Positions 1-9,238 of a DNA stretch of 62,894 nt are shown piece after piece; positions within the stretch are counted from its first letter, which is position 1; every line of letters begins with the position of its first letter. Under the pieces are notes generated by a model that was given only the letters and a program-made list of their open reading frames with translations, had not been told where the DNA came from and searched no databases. The translations under genes and the position numbers were made by a program. Origin of the DNA: Polaromonas sp. (GTDB lineage Bacteria; Pseudomonadota; Gammaproteobacteria; Burkholderiales; Burkholderiaceae_C); NCBI GenBank assembly GCA_030654695.1, contig JAURWY010000007.1:1-62894 (forward strand), given 5' to 3'.

Positions 1-234
1 ATGGATAACAACCAAGCTGATCTATTTCTGACCTACTGCACCAACGCCGTGGCCGCGCAAAAAGAAGTGCCACGCTTGGCCGTGGTGGCCTTGCCGGCTA
101 ATTTACAAGTGGGTGCGGCGTACGGCGTGACCGTTAAAAACAGCGCGCACCCGGCAGCGGCGGCATTTGCCAAAGCCCTGCTGGCCACGCCCGCACAAAC
201 CACCTTTGCGCACTACGGCTTTGGTGCGCCCTGA
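1..234 (+). CDS. modA: Molybdate ABC transporter substrate-binding protein ModA, C-terminal part
   Basis: C-terminal 77 residues of a periplasmic solute-binding protein, cut by the window start; the ATG at base 1 is probably an internal codon. The segment has the ModA-type pattern: a ligand-lobe stretch (ADLFLTYC), a hinge region with 'VALPANLQVGAAYGVTV', then an 'AAAFAKALLATPAQ' helix and the end 'HYGFGAP', resembling the 'L..GF..P' end of molybdate-binding proteins. The family binds molybdate or tungstate and delivers it to ModBC. No ModB or ModC lies in the visible part, so the ligand is inferred from the C-terminus alone. Confidence 0.6.
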   Translation: MDNNQADLFLTYCTNAVAAQKEVPRLAVVALPANLQVGAAYGVTVKNSAHPAAAAFAKALLATPAQTTFAHYGFGAP

Positions 235-319
235 AAGGCCCGCCAGCTAGATGGTTTAAAGTGCACCTTGCCCCACCAACAGTCGCTTCCCGACGTGGCT
301 GGCGGCAGGAGCTTTTGAC

Positions 320-1822
320 ATGAATGCACCCGTTTCATCTGAACAGCAAGCCTCGCTAGAACGCGCCGAGCGTCAGGCGCGGGTGGTCGCTGCCTTGCAG
401 CAGGTCGTGCCGCAACACGCACTGCTGTGGAACCGCGAAGACACCACGCCTTATGAATGCGATGGCCTGACCGCTTACCGCCAGCGCCCGCTGGTGGTTG
501 TGCTTCCCGAAACTTATGCAGAGGTGCAGGCGGTGCTGAAGACTTGCCACTCGCTAGACGTTCCCGTGGTCGCGCGCGGCGCCGGCACCGGCTTGTCGGG
601 CGGGGCCATGCCGCACAAGCTGGGCGTCACGCTGTCGCTGGCCAAGTTCAACAAGATTTTAAAAATGGACCCAGCCAGCCGGACCGCTGTGGTGCAAGGT
701 GGCGTGCGCAACTTAGCCATCTCTGAAGCCGCTGCCCCGCACAATTTGTATTACGCGCCCGACCCGTCGAGCCAGATCGCCTGCACCATCGGCGGCAACG
801 TCGCCGAAAACTCGGGCGGCGTGCATTGCTTGAAGTACGGATTGACCGTGCACAACGTGCTCAAGGTGCGCGGCTTCACGATTGAAGGCGATGATATTGA
901 GTTCGGCAGCGACGCGCTGGACACGCCGGGTTACGACTTGCTCAGCCTCGTCGTCGGCAGTGAAGGCATGCTGGCGGTGACCACCGAAGTCACCGTCAAA
1001 TTGGTGCCCAAACCGCAACTGGCGCGCTGCATCATGGCGAGCTTTGACGACCTGCGCAAAACCGGCGATGCGGTGGCAGCGGTGATCGCCGCTGGCATCA
1101 TTCCGGCCGGGCTGGAGATGATGGACAAGCCAATGACCGCCGCCGTAGAAGGCTTTGTGCACGCTGGTTACGACCTCACCGCAGTGGCGATTTTGCTCTG
1201 CGAAAGCGATGGCACGCCTGAAGAAGTTGAAGAAGAAATTGGCCGCATGATCGAGGTACTGACGCGCTGCGGCGCCACCGCCATCACGGTCAGCCAAGAC
1301 GAGGCCGAACGCCTGCGCTTTTGGAGCGGCCGCAAAAATGCGTTCCCTGCATCTGGCCGAATCAGCCCCGACTACATGTGCATGGACTCGACCATTCCGC
1401 GCAAACGCCTGGCCGATATTTTGCTGGCGATTGGCGAGATGGAAAAGAAATACCAGCTGCGCTGCGCCAACGTTTTTCATGCCGGTGACGGCAACCTGCA
1501 CCCGCTGATCATGTTCGACGCCAACGATGCCGACCAGCTGCATCGCTGCGAATTGTTTGGCGCTGACATTTTGGAAACCAGCGTCGCTATGGGCGGCACG
1601 GTCACCGGGGAACACGGCGTGGGTGTTGAAAAACTCAACAGCATGTGCGTGCAGTTCAGCGCGGCTGAAAACGAGCAAATGTTCGGTGTCAAACGCGCCT
1701 TTGATTCGCGCGGTCTGTTGAATCCCGGCAAAGTGATTCCAACACTGCAACGCTGTGCAGAGTACGGCAAGATGCTGGTGCGCGGCGGCAAGATCGCGCA
1801 CCCAGATTTACCGCGCTTTTAA
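320..1822 (+). CDS. glcD: FAD-linked oxidase, glycolate oxidase subunit GlcD-like
   Basis: 500 residues, full length for GlcD / D-lactate dehydrogenase-type flavoproteins (about 490-500). The N-terminal FAD_binding_4 (PCMH) domain shows 'ARGAGTGLSGGA' near residues 89-100 and 'CTIGGNVAENSGG' near 155-167. The C-terminal FAD-oxidase domain shows 'VFHAGDGNLHP' near 393-403 and 'GTVTGEHGVG' near 430-440. The family oxidises glycolate or another 2-hydroxy acid with FAD. In a complete glycolate oxidase GlcD works with GlcE and the iron-sulfur subunit GlcF; neither is adjacent here, so the physiological substrate is open. Start is the ATG at 320, about 85 bp after modA. Confidence 0.9.
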   Translation: MNAPVSSEQQASLERAERQARVVAALQQVVPQHALLWNREDTTPYECDGLTAYRQRPLVVVLPETYAEVQAVLKTCHSLDVPVVARGAGTGLSGGAMPHKLGVTLSLAKFNKILKMDPASRTAVVQGGVRNLAISEAAAPHNLYYAPDPSSQIACTIGGNVAENSGGVHCLKYGLTVHNVLKVRGFTIEGDDIEFGSDALDTPGYDLLSLVVGSEGMLAVTTEVTVKLVPKPQLARCIMASFDDLRKTGDAVAAVIAAGIIPAGLEMMDKPMTAAVEGFVHAGYDLTAVAILLCESDGTPEEVEEEIGRMIEVLTRCGATAITVSQDEAERLRFWSGRKNAFPASGRISPDYMCMDSTIPRKRLADILLAIGEMEKKYQLRCANVFHAGDGNLHPLIMFDANDADQLHRCELFGADILETSVAMGGTVTGEHGVGVEKLNSMCVQFSAAENEQMFGVKRAFDSRGLLNPGKVIPTLQRCAEYGKMLVRGGKIAHPDLPRF

Positions 1823-1837
1823 AGCTCAAACACCCAC

Positions 1838-2197
1838 ATGAACGGACTGCGCGGCCTCGGCTGGCTGCTGATTTTGCAGTCGATGGGTGAACTGTTGTCA
1901 CGCGGTTTGTCGCTGCCTTTGCCCGGCCCGGTGGTCGGCATGATGTTGCTGCTGGTGGCACTGCGCTGGGCGGTGGTGAGAGAGCCGGTGTCGGCTTGTG
2001 CCAATTACCTGCTGTCACATTTATCACTGCTGTTTGTGCCGGTCGGCGTCGGCGTCATGACGCATCTGTCCATCGTCAGCGAATACGGTGGCCGCATGCT
2101 GCTGGTGCTGGTGGTCTCGACGCTGATCGGGCTGGCCGTGACGGCGCTGCTGCTGAACTACTTGTGGCGTCGTGATGACGCCAGCAAACATGTCTAA
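1838..2197 (+). CDS. CidA/LrgA family holin-like membrane protein
   Basis: 119 residues with four hydrophobic segments, the length and layout of CidA/LrgA proteins. The family signature region 'LGWLLILQSMGELLSRGLSLPLPGPVVGM' (given here by its role: N-terminal helix followed by the conserved proline-glycine loop, residues 5-32) and 'LFVPVGVGVM' near residue 66 are visible. Family members are inner-membrane proteins linked to murein hydrolase control or pyruvate/small-molecule export. It overlaps the next gene (LrgB), the standard two-gene arrangement. It starts 15 bp after the GlcD-like gene, so the three are probably co-transcribed. Confidence 0.85.
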   Translation: MNGLRGLGWLLILQSMGELLSRGLSLPLPGPVVGMMLLLVALRWAVVREPVSACANYLLSHLSLLFVPVGVGVMTHLSIVSEYGGRMLLVLVVSTLIGLAVTALLLNYLWRRDDASKHV

Positions 2198-2915
2198 TTT
2201 CGTTCAACTGTGGGTCTACCTGTCGGCCACGCCCTTGTTCGGCCTGACCGCGACGCTGGTGGTTTATTTGCTGGCGCAAGCCGCCTACACAGCCGTCGAC
2301 CATGCGCCGTGGGCCAACCCGGTTTTCTGGACGGTGACGGTGATTGCCTCGGGCCTGCTGCTAACCGGCGTGCCCTACGAAACGTACTTTGCCGGCGCGC
2401 AGTTCATTCACTTTTTATTGGGGCCGGCTGTGGTGGCCTTGGCTTGGCCACTGTGGCAGCGCCGGGCTGACCTCAAGCGCCGCTGGGGCAGATTGCTGCT
2501 GGCTGCATTGGCTGGCGGCGTGGCGGCCAGCGGTTCTGCCTTGGCGCTGGGCTGGGCGGTAGGTTTGCCCAGCGACGTGTTGTTGTCGCTGGCACCCAAG
2601 TCCGTGACGGCGCCGGTCGCCATGGGCATAGCCGAACGCATTGGCGGTATTCCGGCGTTGACCGCCGTTTTCTCAGTGGTGACTGGCCTGATCGGCGCGC
2701 TCAGTGGCAAGTACTTGTTTGACGCACTGCGGATTCCAACCGATACCGCCGGCTGGACAGCGCGTGGCTTCGCGTTGGGCACCACCTCACACGGCATTGG
2801 GGCCGCGCGGGCAATGCAGGTTGATGCCGATGCCGGCGCGTATGCAGCGCTGGCACTCGGCCTGCAAGTGCTGCTGGCGTCCTTGCTGCTGCCGCTGGGG
2901 ATGCGCTTGCTCTGA
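2190..2915 (+). CDS. lrgB: LrgB/CidB family membrane protein
   Basis: About 241 residues, many hydrophobic helices. The family core is visible: 'LAPKSVTAPVAMGIAERIGG' near residues 137-156, 'VVTGLIGAL', and the C-terminal 'GTTSHGIGAARAM' motif near 197-209. Three possible starts lie in frame (GTG 2172, ATG 2175, ATG 2190). I chose 2190 because it leaves the shortest overlap (8 bp) with the upstream CidA-like gene and gives a normal N-terminus. LrgB works with LrgA/CidA partners in the inner membrane; its exact transport role in proteobacteria is not settled. Confidence 0.88.
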   Translation: MSNFVQLWVYLSATPLFGLTATLVVYLLAQAAYTAVDHAPWANPVFWTVTVIASGLLLTGVPYETYFAGAQFIHFLLGPAVVALAWPLWQRRADLKRRWGRLLLAALAGGVAASGSALALGWAVGLPSDVLLSLAPKSVTAPVAMGIAERIGGIPALTAVFSVVTGLIGALSGKYLFDALRIPTDTAGWTARGFALGTTSHGIGAARAMQVDADAGAYAALALGLQVLLASLLLPLGMRLL

Positions 2916-2943
2916 GCCCGCCTGCGGACGGTCGACAGGTGCG

Positions 2944-3519
2944 TCAGGCCACGCGCTGCACGTCAGCCCTGGCGACGTTGGCAGAGCTGTTAGGACCAGT
3001 GGCAACAGCGCCCGCAGGACCAAACTGAATGTCACCCGAGATCTGTCCGCCCTCTTCAATCACCAACTTGCCATAGCGAATCTTCCCGACAACTTTGCCA
3101 GTGGCGTAAATCACCAGCTTTTGACGCACGGTGAGGTTGCCGTCGAACTGACCGTGAATCTCAGCGATGTCGATGTCCGCCGAGCCTTTGAAAGCGCCAA
3201 GCTCGGAGATTTGAATCACACGTGAATCCATCGTAGCCTCGACTGTGCCTTCCACCACCAAGGTGTCGCAGTCGGTGATCTCGACGCCCTTGAGCTTGAT
3301 GTTGGGACCAACGGTGAGCTTGCTGCCAACTTCTTTGCCCGGTGCCGTGATGCTTGAGACCGGATGAGTCGCCGTGGTGTCCAAGACGGGCTTGGCGCCT
3401 GCAATATGTGCCTGGGCTGTGTTGGCCTGACTGCTCTGGTTGTTTGGATTGCTGACGGCGCTGGGACGCAGGCCAGAGGGTTCGGATTCTCGTCTGCCGA
3501 AAAAAGGTGTGGCCATCAA
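2944..3519 (-). CDS. Bactofilin family cytoskeletal protein
   Basis: 191 residues. Residues about 75-165 form the bactofilin (DUF583) beta-helix core, recognisable by regular short repeats such as 'LVVEGTVEATMDSRVIQISE', 'GSADIDIAEIHGQFDGNLTV', 'LVIYATGKVVGKIRYGKLVIEEGGQISGDI'-type turns with Gly every few residues. A low-complexity Ser/Thr/Pro/Ala N-terminus of about 65 residues and a short Ala-rich tail flank it, as usual. Bactofilins polymerise without nucleotide and place cell-wall or polar proteins. It is convergent with lrgB; the gap is only 28 bp and no terminator hairpin is visible. Confidence 0.85.
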   Translation of the reverse strand: MMATPFFGRRESEPSGLRPSAVSNPNNQSSQANTAQAHIAGAKPVLDTTATHPVSSITAPGKEVGSKLTVGPNIKLKGVEITDCDTLVVEGTVEATMDSRVIQISELGAFKGSADIDIAEIHGQFDGNLTVRQKLVIYATGKVVGKIRYGKLVIEEGGQISGDIQFGPAGAVATGPNSSANVARADVQRVA

Positions 3520-3805
3520 GAAGTTCCTTTGTATGAAAGGGGTTCATGCTAACGACATATCAACCAAAAGCACTACCGGCACATGCAAGAGGCGTAACGA
3601 ATTAAGTGAGGGAATTCATCGCGATGGGATCCAGATCAACCACGGCAACCAACTCCCCACTGAAGCGGCCAACACCCCATTCACGCATGATTCGACGGTC
3701 TTTCTTGTCTGACTGCGTAGGACTTTGCCGGTTTACCCCCTTGAGGACTTCTCTCCGGGCGGGCAAAGCAGTAACCTTAGACACCCCTTTCTTGCGCGCC
3801 ACTCC

Positions 3806-6292
3806 ATGCACCCTTTCAGCCCTGCTTCAGCCCATCCGCGCAATCCCATGAGTCACCCCTCAGCATCTACCGCAAGCTGGACTGATCTGCTTGAGCGCAG
3901 TGCGCATGCTGGCTGCTGGACGCTGAATCTGGACGACCAAAAGTTGTGCGTGACTGCTGGGTTGACGGCACTGCTTGAGCTGACTCAAGCGCCCGATTGG
4001 ACAACTTTTGAAAGGCTGTTTGCCCCCGAGTCGCAAGTGGCCATGAGCGATGCACTCAAGGCTTGTCGCAGCACCGGCCAGCCGTTTGAGCTGGCAGCAA
4101 AAATCGTCCTCGCTTCGGGTCGACACCTGTGGGTGCGTGCGGTGGGGCAGGCCGTGCGCGACGACACGGGCGCCATCATCGCACTGCAAGGTGTCCTGCT
4201 AGAACTGCCGGAGAAGCCGCAAGGGACGAACGCCTCGCAGCGTGTGTTGATGCAGCTCAGCAGCACGCTGGCCAGCATCAAAGAGGCCTTTGTCACGCTC
4301 GACCGCGAAGGACGCTTCACCTACGTCAATCCGGAAAGTGAGCGCCTCATCGGAAGCCCAAGCAAGGCGCTTCTCGGCCACCACATCTGGGGTGAACTGG
4401 CGCACAACGGCACCAGTCGGCTGCGCCAAGAAATCGTCAATGCATTGCAGGGCGAACAATTCTCTGAGTTTGAAACGTTCCAGCCTTTGCAAAAAAAATG
4501 GCTGACTTTACGCGTCCATCCGTTTGCAGATGGCTTGGCGATTTACTTGCAAGATGTCACTGAACGCCACCATCAACAAGAACTGCTGCGACTGTTGCAG
4601 ACGAGTATTGCGAAGCTCAACGACATTGTGCTGATCGCCGAGGCCAAGCCAGAAGGAGCTTGGCCAACGATCGTTTTTGTCAACGAGGCATTTGTGCGTC
4701 TGAGCGGTTACAGCCAAACCGAGGTGATGGGCCGAACACCCGAGTTGCTGCAAGGCCCTAAGACCCAACGCAACGCTATCAACCGCATCCGCCACGCCTT
4801 GCTCAACGGCCTGCCCGTGAGTGCTGAACTGATTTGCCACAGAAAAAATGGCGACCCTTTTTGGCTGGAGTTGAACGTGGTGCCGGTCGACTATCAGAAC
4901 CACGGGCTGACGCACTGGGTTGCCGTGGGCCGCGACATCACTGCGCGCAAAGCGTCTGATGAACAGATCGAGCACTTGGCTTTTTACGACCCCATGACGC
5001 AACTGCCAAACCGGCAGTTGCTGACAAAACGGCTAGAGGCGGTGCTGTCGCCCACAAATGAGCACAAGCAAATCGGTGCGCTGATGTTCATAGACCTCGA
5101 CAACTTCAAGGTGCTGAATGACACGCTGGGTCATTCCCGGGGCGACATGATGCTGCAACAAGTGGCCACGCGGTTGCAGAGCTGCGTGCGACGCTGCGAC
5201 ACTGTGGCCCGACTCGGTGGCGATGAATTTGTGGTCATGCTTGAAGACCTGTCTGATGACCTCAACACAGCGCTGCAAAAAACCCATGTCGTTGGGGAGA
5301 AAATTTTAACCTCGCTGAGCTTGCCTTATGACTTGAATGGCAATCAATACCATGGCACTTGCAGCATCGGCATCACGCCCATCGGCGTCCTCAACCAAGC
5401 CATGGGCGATGCGCTCAAGCAGGCCGATCTGGCCATGTACCAAGCCAAGGCCGCAGGCCGCAACACGATGTGCTTTTTTGACCCGCAGATGCAGATCGCA
5501 GCGACGGCCAAAGCCACCCTCAACACCGATCTTCGTCAAGCTTTTTATGAGCATCAATTTGTCGTGCATTACCAACCGCAAGTCGGCGCGGAGGGGCAGC
5601 TGGTCGGCGTCGAAGCCCTGCTGCGCTGGCAGCGGCCGGAGCGCTTGGTCATGCCCGATGAGTTCATTTCACAGGCCGAACAAAGTGGCTTGATCTTGCC
5701 AATCGGCGATTGGGTTTTGGAGACCGCTTGCGCCCAGTTAGTGGCATGGTCACAACGGCCCGAAACTGCAAAACTGTGCATCGCCGTCAATGTCAGCGTG
5801 CGGCAGTTTTGTCACCCGGAGTTTGTCGACCAAGTGATGGCACTGATCCAGCGCACTGACATTCAGGCGAGCCGACTCAAGCTGGAACTCACCGAGAGTT
5901 TGCTGGCTGTCGACATCGATGTGACGATCGCCAAAATGGGCATGCTCAAAGACGCGGGTGTGACGCTGTCGATCGATGATTTCGGCACCGGCTATTCCGC
6001 GCTGTCGTCGCTGAAGAAGTTGCCGCTCGACCAATTGAAAATTTGTCGCACCTTTGTCAAAGACGTGTTGACCAACCCGAATGACGCCGCCATTGCACGC
6101 ACCATCATCGGCTTGGCCCAGAGCTTGGGTTTGGAGCTGATGGCCGAGGGCGTTGAAACACAGGCGCAGCGGGATTTCTTAATGCGTCACGGCTGCGACA
6201 GTTATCAAGGTTATTTGTGCAGCCAAGCCTTGCCAATCGATCAGCTGGACGCCTTCATCACAGCGCATTTTGCTGCGCGCTCGAACGGGTAG
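3806..6292 (+). CDS. PAS-PAS-GGDEF-EAL signalling protein (cyclic-di-GMP turnover)
   Basis: 828 residues from the ATG at 3806; ATG 3848 is an equally possible start and a TTG at 3725 would add 27 residues. N-terminal half holds PAS/PAC-like sensor regions ('FVTLDREGRFTYVNPESERLIG' region near residue 165, then 'FVNEAFVRLSGYSQTEVMGRTP' region near 290). A GGDEF domain follows with intact GGDEF near residue 470, preceded by an RxxD inhibitory-site pattern (RRCD, five residues upstream). The EAL domain has 'VEALLRW' near 600, 'NVSVRQF', 'DDFGTGYS' near 723 and 'GVET' near 793. Both catalytic motifs look intact, so it could make and degrade cyclic-di-GMP. Membrane helices are not evident, so it is probably cytoplasmic. 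Confidence 0.9.
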   Translation: MHPFSPASAHPRNPMSHPSASTASWTDLLERSAHAGCWTLNLDDQKLCVTAGLTALLELTQAPDWTTFERLFAPESQVAMSDALKACRSTGQPFELAAKIVLASGRHLWVRAVGQAVRDDTGAIIALQGVLLELPEKPQGTNASQRVLMQLSSTLASIKEAFVTLDREGRFTYVNPESERLIGSPSKALLGHHIWGELAHNGTSRLRQEIVNALQGEQFSEFETFQPLQKKWLTLRVHPFADGLAIYLQDVTERHHQQELLRLLQTSIAKLNDIVLIAEAKPEGAWPTIVFVNEAFVRLSGYSQTEVMGRTPELLQGPKTQRNAINRIRHALLNGLPVSAELICHRKNGDPFWLELNVVPVDYQNHGLTHWVAVGRDITARKASDEQIEHLAFYDPMTQLPNRQLLTKRLEAVLSPTNEHKQIGALMFIDLDNFKVLNDTLGHSRGDMMLQQVATRLQSCVRRCDTVARLGGDEFVVMLEDLSDDLNTALQKTHVVGEKILTSLSLPYDLNGNQYHGTCSIGITPIGVLNQAMGDALKQADLAMYQAKAAGRNTMCFFDPQMQIAATAKATLNTDLRQAFYEHQFVVHYQPQVGAEGQLVGVEALLRWQRPERLVMPDEFISQAEQSGLILPIGDWVLETACAQLVAWSQRPETAKLCIAVNVSVRQFCHPEFVDQVMALIQRTDIQASRLKLELTESLLAVDIDVTIAKMGMLKDAGVTLSIDDFGTGYSALSSLKKLPLDQLKICRTFVKDVLTNPNDAAIARTIIGLAQSLGLELMAEGVETQAQRDFLMRHGCDSYQGYLCSQALPIDQLDAFITAHFAARSNG

Positions 6293-6316
6293 ATTGGGAG
6301 AATTTAGCCGCGAACG

Positions 6317-7072
6317 TCAGCCGCGTCCGCCAAAAATCGCCGTGCCCACACGCACCATCGTGCTGCCTGCCGCAATGGCGGGTGCGAGGTCTCCGCTCAT
6401 GCCCATCGACAGCGTGTCGAGCGGTTGCGGCAGTCCGCCGGCGGCGTTGATCTGCGCCATCAGCGCAGCGCTTCGCTCATGGACGGCACGGGCGCTAGCG
6501 TCATCAGGCGACGGTTCAGGAATGGCCATGAGGCCGCGTAACACCAGCCGCGGCAAGTGCGCTACAGCCTGCGCCAACGCCAAGGCTTCCTCCGGCGACA
6601 CACCGGATTTGTTGGCGCCGCCGTCGATGTTCACTTGCAGGCAAATTTGCAGCGGCGGCAAATCGGCCGGCCGTTGCTCGCTCAAACGTTCGGCAATTTT
6701 CAGCCGGTCGACCGACTGTACCCAGTCAAAATTTTCGGCCACCAAACGCGTCTTGTTGCTCTGAATGGGGCCGATGCAATGCCACTCCAGCGCGGCTTGT
6801 CCGGATTGCGCGGGCTCGGCCAGCCACTGCCGCAGGGCTTGGATTTTTTCCACCCCTTCTTGAACGTAGTTCTCGCCAAAGGCAGTTTGCCCGGCCTGCA
6901 CGGCTTCGATCACGGCGTCAGCGCCGAAGGTCTTGGAAACCGCGAGCAAGCGCACGCTGCCTGGCTCACGTCCGGCCGCCACAGCGGCTTGCGTGATGTG
7001 CTGTCGCACGTTTGCGAGTTGGCTGGCGATGCTGGGCTGGTTGTTCACCACTGTGTTCTGCGTAAGAGTCAT
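6317..7072 (-). CDS. yggS: YggS family pyridoxal-phosphate homeostasis protein
   Basis: 251 residues. Alanine-racemase-like N-terminal fold with the PLP lysine in 'LLAVSKTF' near residues 42-49, 'FGENYVQEGVEK' near 70-81, 'WHCIGPIQSNKTR' near 98-110 and 'LSMGMSGDLAPAIAAGSTMVRVG' near the C-terminus (serine/glycine phosphate-binding loop). The family has no known catalytic activity and keeps free PLP and amino-acid pools in balance. It is divergent from pilT with about 94 bp between starts, the usual arrangement in proteobacteria. The 3' end is convergent with the GGDEF-EAL gene, 24 bp away. Confidence 0.92.
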   Translation of the reverse strand: MTLTQNTVVNNQPSIASQLANVRQHITQAAVAAGREPGSVRLLAVSKTFGADAVIEAVQAGQTAFGENYVQEGVEKIQALRQWLAEPAQSGQAALEWHCIGPIQSNKTRLVAENFDWVQSVDRLKIAERLSEQRPADLPPLQICLQVNIDGGANKSGVSPEEALALAQAVAHLPRLVLRGLMAIPEPSPDDASARAVHERSAALMAQINAAGGLPQPLDTLSMGMSGDLAPAIAAGSTMVRVGTAIFGGRG

Positions 7073-7166
7073 GCCGTTGACTGTAACGAACTGCCAGAGG
7101 GCTGTGATGCCGAGGCCGGTTTATGCTACTTTTGTATTATATTAAAAGTAATCGCAAAGGCTCACC

Positions 7167-8210
7167 ATGGAACTCACCGAACTGCTCACCACCGCCACCC
7201 GACGCCAAGCATCAGACCTGCATCTGTCGTCCGGGCTGTCACCCATGCTGCGCGTGCATGGCGACATGACGTCACTGGACTTGCCGGCCATGGACGCAGG
7301 GCAGCTTGGCCATTTGTTGGCGCAGGTGATGAGCCGCCAGCAACGCGAAGACTTTGCACAATCGCTGGAACTGGACTTTGCCTTGGAAGTACCGGGCTTG
7401 TCGCGTTTTCGCGTGAATGCGTTTCAACACAGCCGCGGCGCTGGCGCGGTGTTTCGCAGCATCCCGACTGCAGTGCCGAGGCTTGAAACCCTTGGCGCGC
7501 CGGCCATCGTCGCCGAACTGGCGCTCAAACCGCGTGGGCTGGTGCTGGTGACCGGGCCAACGGGTTCGGGCAAGTCGACCACGCTGGCGGCGATGGTCGA
7601 CTTTTACAACCGCACGCAGCGCGGCCACATCATCACGGTGGAAGACCCAATTGAGTTTGTGCATGACGCCAAAAACTGTCTGGTGAGTCAACGCGAAGTG
7701 GGCCTCCACACGCACAGCTTCAGCGCCGCCTTGCGGTCTGCTTTGCGCGAAGATCCCGATGTGATTTTGGTCGGCGAAATGCGTGACTTAGAGACCATCC
7801 GGCTGGCCTTATCTGCGGCCGAAACCGGCCATTTGGTGTTGGGCACATTGCACACCGCCAGCGCGACCAAGACCATCGACCGCATCATCGACGTCTTCCC
7901 CGCCGACGAGAAAGAAATGGTCCGCAGCATGTTGTCCGAGTCGCTGCAAGGCGTGGTGGCGCAAACCTTGTGCAAAACGGCCGACGGACTGGGCCGCGTG
8001 GCCGCGCACGAGATCATGCTCGGCACGTCGGCCATCCGCAATTTGATCCGCGAGGGCAAAGTGGCGCAAATGTATTCGAGCCTGCAAACCGGCCAGAGCC
8101 AAGGGATGCAGACCCTCGACCAAAGTCTCGCAGACCTGCTCAAACGACAACTGATCACCCCGGCAGAGGCGCGCAACAAAGCCAAAACACCCACGCAGTT
8201 TCCAGGCTGA
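7167..8210 (+). CDS. pilT: Type IV pilus retraction ATPase PilT
   Basis: 347 residues, typical PilT length. N-terminal PAS-like region contains 'ASDLHLSSG' and 'MLRVHGD'; the RecA-like ATPase has Walker A 'GPTGSGKSTT' near residue 131, the Asp box 'ITVEDPIEF', Walker B 'DPDVILVGEMRD' and the His box 'TGHLVLGTLHT'. The 'AIRNLIREGK' stretch matches the PilT AIRNLIRE signature, which separates PilT from PilU. It powers pilus disassembly at the inner-membrane base for twitching and DNA uptake. No pilU follows; the next gene is a dehydrogenase. The upstream gap (7073-7166) is AT-rich, with TATTATAT near 7134 as a possible promoter -10 region. Confidence 0.93.
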   Translation: MELTELLTTATRRQASDLHLSSGLSPMLRVHGDMTSLDLPAMDAGQLGHLLAQVMSRQQREDFAQSLELDFALEVPGLSRFRVNAFQHSRGAGAVFRSIPTAVPRLETLGAPAIVAELALKPRGLVLVTGPTGSGKSTTLAAMVDFYNRTQRGHIITVEDPIEFVHDAKNCLVSQREVGLHTHSFSAALRSALREDPDVILVGEMRDLETIRLALSAAETGHLVLGTLHTASATKTIDRIIDVFPADEKEMVRSMLSESLQGVVAQTLCKTADGLGRVAAHEIMLGTSAIRNLIREGKVAQMYSSLQTGQSQGMQTLDQSLADLLKRQLITPAEARNKAKTPTQFPG

Positions 8211-8274
8211 GTGCTAGCGGTCTGTGTAAAAATCATTTTTTCGAACAACAACCACAACGCACAAAGACAACACC

Positions 8275-9201
8275 ATGACCACCAGCAGCGCGAGCACCAA
8301 CGCCAAAACATACACACCAACAGCCTCCCGCAAAGTCGCCTTTATTGGCTTAGGCGTGATGGGCTACCCGATGGCGGGGCATCTGGCCTTGGCCGGTCAT
8401 GAAGTCACGGTGTACAACCGCACCGCCAGCAAGTCGGCTGCTTGGTGCGCTGAGTTTGCAGGCACGACCGCACCACGCCAAGCGGCCACGCCACGTTTGG
8501 CGGCCACTGGCGCTGAGATTATTTTTTGCTGCGTCGGCAACGACGATGACCTGCGCGGCGTGACGCTGGGCGCAGACGGCGCTTTTGCCGGCATGCAGCC
8601 GGGAACGGTGTTTGTCGACCACACCACGGCGTCAGCCACGGTGGCGCGCGAGTTGTACGCGGCGGCCAAAAACCTCGGCTTGCACTTTGTAGATGCACCG
8701 GTGTCGGGTGGTCAGGGCGGCGCTCAAAACGGCGCGCTCACCGTCATGTGCGGCGGCGATGCAGCCGCCTTTGACAACGCCAAGTCCGCAGGCATGGCGT
8801 TCTCAAAAGCCTTCACCTTGATGGGTGACAGCGGTGCTGGTCAGCTGACCAAAATGGTCAATCAGATTTGCATTGCCGGGCTGGTGCAAGGCTTGAGCGA
8901 GGCCATCGCCTTCGGCCAAAAAGCCGGCCTCGACATGAATTTAGCGCTCGACGTGATTGGCAAGGGCGCCGCCCAAAGCTGGCAGTTAGAGAACCGCGGC
9001 ACCACCATGGTCGCCGACAAGTTTGACTTTGGCTTTGCCGTCGACTGGATGCGCAAAGACTTGGGGCTGGTGCTGGACGAAGCCAAGCACAACGACGCAC
9101 GCCTGCCGGTCACGGCCTTGGTCGACCAGTTCTATGCAGACGTGCAAGCCATGGGTGGGCGCCGCTGGGACACCTCCAGCCTGATCAAGCGCCTCAAATA
9201 A
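8275..9201 (+). CDS. NAD(P)-dependent beta-hydroxyacid dehydrogenase (3-HIBADH/tartronate-semialdehyde reductase family)
   Basis: 308 residues. Rossmann start 'IGLGVMGYPMAGHLA' near residues 23-37, substrate-binding 'DAPVSGGQGGAQNGALTVMCGG' region near 142-163 and the catalytic helix with 'GAGQLTKMVNQI', where Lys is the conserved catalytic residue. The C-terminal 'FAVDWMRKDLGLVLDEA' is normal for the family. Members oxidise or reduce small 3-hydroxy acids such as 3-hydroxyisobutyrate or tartronate semialdehyde; the sequence alone does not decide the substrate. The first about 20 residues (Thr/Ser/Ala-rich) extend beyond the usual start. A hairpin terminator follows at 9214. Confidence 0.85.
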   Translation: MTTSSASTNAKTYTPTASRKVAFIGLGVMGYPMAGHLALAGHEVTVYNRTASKSAAWCAEFAGTTAPRQAATPRLAATGAEIIFCCVGNDDDLRGVTLGADGAFAGMQPGTVFVDHTTASATVARELYAAAKNLGLHFVDAPVSGGQGGAQNGALTVMCGGDAAAFDNAKSAGMAFSKAFTLMGDSGAGQLTKMVNQICIAGLVQGLSEAIAFGQKAGLDMNLALDVIGKGAAQSWQLENRGTTMVADKFDFGFAVDWMRKDLGLVLDEAKHNDARLPVTALVDQFYADVQAMGGRRWDTSSLIKRLK

Positions 9202-9213
9202 AACGCTTGCATC

Positions 9214-9238
9214 AGCGGGCTGAGGTCAGCCCGCTTTA
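9214..9238 (+). terminator. Hairpin terminator between convergent genes
   Basis: Perfect 10-bp inverted repeat AGCGGGCTGA / TCAGCCCGCT (9214-9223 and 9226-9235) with a 2-nt loop, followed by TTTA. It lies 12 bp after the dehydrogenase stop and reaches the dolP stop codon at 9236. The T-run is short, so efficiency is uncertain. Confidence 0.6.

Noticed and set aside
713..1801. 362-codon open frame on the minus strand inside the glcD-like gene
   Set aside because: It is antisense to a gene with clear FAD-oxidase motifs, has low-complexity His/Ala/Gly composition and no family resemblance.
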